DNA of 64,000 nt, from NCBI GenBank assembly GCA_016716385.1, contig JADJWL010000025.1, positions 1 through 64,000 of the forward strand, in the 5' to 3' direction. This DNA comes from Bryobacterales bacterium (GTDB lineage: Bacteria > Acidobacteriota > Terriglobia > Bryobacterales > Bryobacteraceae). Positions 62,201-64,000 of the stretch are shown here, in pieces (position 1 is the stretch's first letter; every line of letters starts with the position of its first letter). The notes under the pieces are model-generated. The model was not told where the DNA came from, did not search any database, and saw only the letters and a program-made list of their open reading frames with translations. Made by a program: the position numbers and the translations under genes.

Positions 62201-62932
62201 ATGCGCTATCTGGTACTCAGCGATATTCACGGCAACTGGGAGGCGCTCGCGGCAGTGCTGGCGGCAAGCGAGGGAGCGCACGATTCCGTCGTGTGCCTTG
62301 GAGATGTGGTGGGGTATGGCGCCGATCCCAACCGCTGCGTCGAGTGGACCCGTGAGCACGCCTCGCCAGTGGTGCGCGGCAACCATGACCGCGCGTCCGC
62401 CGGTGAGGGCGACCTGTCCTGGTTCAATGAGATCGCCGCGCATGCGATCCTGTGGACCCGCAACGCGCTGGCCCCCGAGAACGCCTTGTGGCTGCGGGAC
62501 TTGCCGCGTGGTCCGGCAGCGTGCGGAGGCTTTCAGATCGCACATGGGTCGCCGCTCGACGAGGACGGCTACCTCGTCCATATCGCCGACGCGGAGGCGA
62601 CGTTTCCCTATCTGGAGACGCCGCTAGTATTTTTCGGACACACGCACCTGCAGGGTTGGTTTCTCTGGGCGCGGCTGCGGTCCAGCCCGTTCCGGCGCCC
62701 GCCAGGCGAGTTCGTCCTCGATCTGCGGCCCGGCGACAGCTACCTGATCAATCCAGGCTCGGTGGGTCAACCCCGCGACGGCGACCCCCGGGCGGCGTAC
62801 GCCATCTACGACGATGCGGCGCGGACGGTCGCATTCCACCGCGCCGCTTACGATCTCGCCTCGGCGCAAGCCAGGATTCGCGAAGCGGGCCTGCCTGAGA
62901 TGCTGGCCGCGCGGCTGGCCGAAGGCCGTTAG
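62201..62932 (+). CDS. Soluble metallophosphoesterase (YfcE/MJ0936-like)
   Basis: 243 residues. Calcineurin-type motifs near the start: MRYLVLSDIHGNWEAL, CLGDVVGYGADP, VVRGNHDRA, AHGSP, FFGHTH and INPGSVGQPRDGDP. This is the order of small phosphodiesterases that often act on cyclic nucleotides or dinucleotide polyphosphates. It starts 4 bases after the membrane-bound phosphoesterase, so the two are co-transcribed. Confidence 0.88.
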   Translation: MRYLVLSDIHGNWEALAAVLAASEGAHDSVVCLGDVVGYGADPNRCVEWTREHASPVVRGNHDRASAGEGDLSWFNEIAAHAILWTRNALAPENALWLRDLPRGPAACGGFQIAHGSPLDEDGYLVHIADAEATFPYLETPLVFFGHTHLQGWFLWARLRSSPFRRPPGEFVLDLRPGDSYLINPGSVGQPRDGDPRAAYAIYDDAARTVAFHRAAYDLASAQARIREAGLPEMLAARLAEGR

Positions 62933-62933
62933 C

Positions 62934-64000
62934 CTACCAGACGCGGCAGCGCTTCTCCGGAGCCATCGGCTGGCTGACGCGGCAGCCGAACGCTTCCCGG
63001 AACTCCGGCATGTTCGAGACGACGCCGTTCGTCCGATGCTCGCCAGGCGAATGCGGATCGGTCAGCACGCGCATGCGCGCAGCTTCCGGACGGATGTTCT
63101 GGCACCACACCTGCGCCCATCCCAGGAAGATCCGCTGCTGCGGCGTGAAGCCTTCGATCTTTGGCGGATCCTGGCCGCCCAGAGTGGCGATCAACGCCAT
63201 GTACGCCAGGCGCAGGCCGCCATTGTCCGCGACATTCTCCCCTAGCGTCAGGCGTCCGTTCAACTTCATGTCGTCGACCGCGGCGTAGCCGGCGTACTGC
63301 TCAACGAAGCAATCGGCGCGCTTCTCGAACTCGCGCGCGTCGGACTCCGTCCACCAGTCTTCAAGATTTCCCCGCGGGTCGAAACGCCGGCCCTGGTCGT
63401 CGAAGCCGTGGGTGATCTCGTGGCCGATCACCGCGCCGATACCGCCGAAATTCACCGCCTCGTCGACGGCCCGGTTGAAGAACGGCGGTTGGAGAATACC
63501 GGCCGGAAAATTGATGCTGTTGGTGGACGGCGAATAGTAGGCATTGACCGTGGGCGGCGTCATCCTCCACAGCTTCGGATCCACGGGTTTCCCGATGAAT
63601 GCCACATCGAAGTCGAACTCGAAGCCGCGCGCCCGCCAGAGGTTCCCGAGCGCGTCCGTACGGCTCACGCGCAACCGGGAGTAGTCGCGCCAGTTCTCGG
63701 GATAGCCGACTTTGTTCGTGATCGCGTGCAGTTTCTCGAGTGCCCGGCGTTTGGTCTCCGGCGTCATCCAGTCCAACTCCTGGATCCCGCGCTCCATCGC
63801 TTGTTCGACGGCCTTGACGATGCCGGCCATGCGCGCCTTGCCGTCCTCGCCGAAGGTCTCCTCGACGAAGCGGCGACCCAAGTCCTCGCCGAGCACCTCG
63901 TCCACCGCGGCCACGCAACGCTTCCAGCGGGGACGAATCTCGCGCGCCCCCGTCAGGGTGCGGCCGAAGAAGTCGAACGACTCGTCGGCGAATGCACTGG
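62934..64000 (-). CDS. M13-family metallopeptidase (neprilysin/PepO-like), C-terminal part
   Basis: The last 355 or so residues; the gene continues past the right edge of the window. M13 zinc peptidases cut small peptides in the periplasm. The zinc site is HEITHGFDDQGRRFD, with the third ligand in GENVADNGG. NAYYSPSTNSINFPAGILQPP and the end NMPEFREAFGC with CRVW are typical. The full-length family is about 650-700 residues. The signal peptide is outside the window. Confidence 0.94.
   Translation of the reverse strand, partial: SAFADESFDFFGRTLTGAREIRPRWKRCVAAVDEVLGEDLGRRFVEETFGEDGKARMAGIVKAVEQAMERGIQELDWMTPETKRRALEKLHAITNKVGYPENWRDYSRLRVSRTDALGNLWRARGFEFDFDVAFIGKPVDPKLWRMTPPTVNAYYSPSTNSINFPAGILQPPFFNRAVDEAVNFGGIGAVIGHEITHGFDDQGRRFDPRGNLEDWWTESDAREFEKRADCFVEQYAGYAAVDDMKLNGRLTLGENVADNGGLRLAYMALIATLGGQDPPKIEGFTPQQRIFLGWAQVWCQNIRPEAARMRVLTDPHSPGEHRTNGVVSNMPEFREAFGCRVSQPMAPEKRCRVW

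Overview
The window is high-GC, gene-dense bacterial chromosome. It most likely comes from an acidobacterium of the Bryobacterales/Solibacter type. Two large secreted proteins (24172-27261 and 46186-48504) end in the C-terminal domain that is hugely expanded in Solibacter. They sit with NHL-propeller proteins, many Tat or Sec signal peptides, an outer-membrane assembly factor (BamA) and an adenosylcobalamin-dependent ribonucleotide reductase. I see no rRNA, tRNA, CRISPR array, insertion sequence or prophage.

Left end (1-5.4 kb) is accessory DNA read with many apparent frameshifts. Stitching frames together recovers an HD-domain phosphohydrolase of the COG1078 type (93-1406), a YwgA-like partner (from 1422), a Mrr-type nuclease fused to a STAND-type NTPase (2480-4816, a predicted conflict/defence gene) and a CoiA-like protein on the other strand. 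The motifs are nearly perfect while the indels are extremely frequent, and the indel density falls steadily towards nrdJ. I therefore think much of this 'decay' is consensus error near a contig end and not true pseudogenisation. Single indels also hit dnaE and accA, which must be functional.

5.4-12 kb: nrdJ with two NrdR boxes in a divergent promoter shared with a Tat-exported enolase-superfamily protein, followed by an orphan carbamoyltransferase and a DUF937 protein. 12-17 kb (minus strand): rlmB, bamA, ompH/skp and a secreted protein. 17-24 kb (plus strand): a BACON-like secreted protein, then a Gfo/Idh dehydrogenase, a formylglycine-type sulfatase and a ceramidase-like hydrolase that look like a degradation cassette, then aroB and ubiE. 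24-31 kb: the NHL protein and an envelope operon (pgsA, membrane protein, YdcF-like protein, ABC exporter). 31-35 kb: a racemase and a beta-helix protein with three copies of a long repeat. 35-38 kb: alr, HEAT protein, UDG and DUF302.

38-46 kb: a periplasm-targeted molybdenum hydroxylase (three overlapping subunit genes plus a small Cys-rich ORF), then a lipoprotein and a tandem pair of Get3/ArsA-like ATPases whose catalytic residues look complementary. 46-55 kb: a repeat-rich secreted protein, dnaE, accA, a small membrane protein, an OsmC protein, a methyltransferase and a DUF1015 protein. 55-64 kb: three Tad pseudopilin-type proteins without the rest of the pilus machinery, nadA-moaA overlapping at TAATG, ruvA, rsmE, two metallophosphoesterases and the C-terminal half of an M13 peptidase cut by the window edge.

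The genome is compact. Several convergent pairs share or abut stop codons, many neighbours overlap by ATGA or GTGA, and many genes have a -10-like hexamer only 6-20 nt before the start codon.
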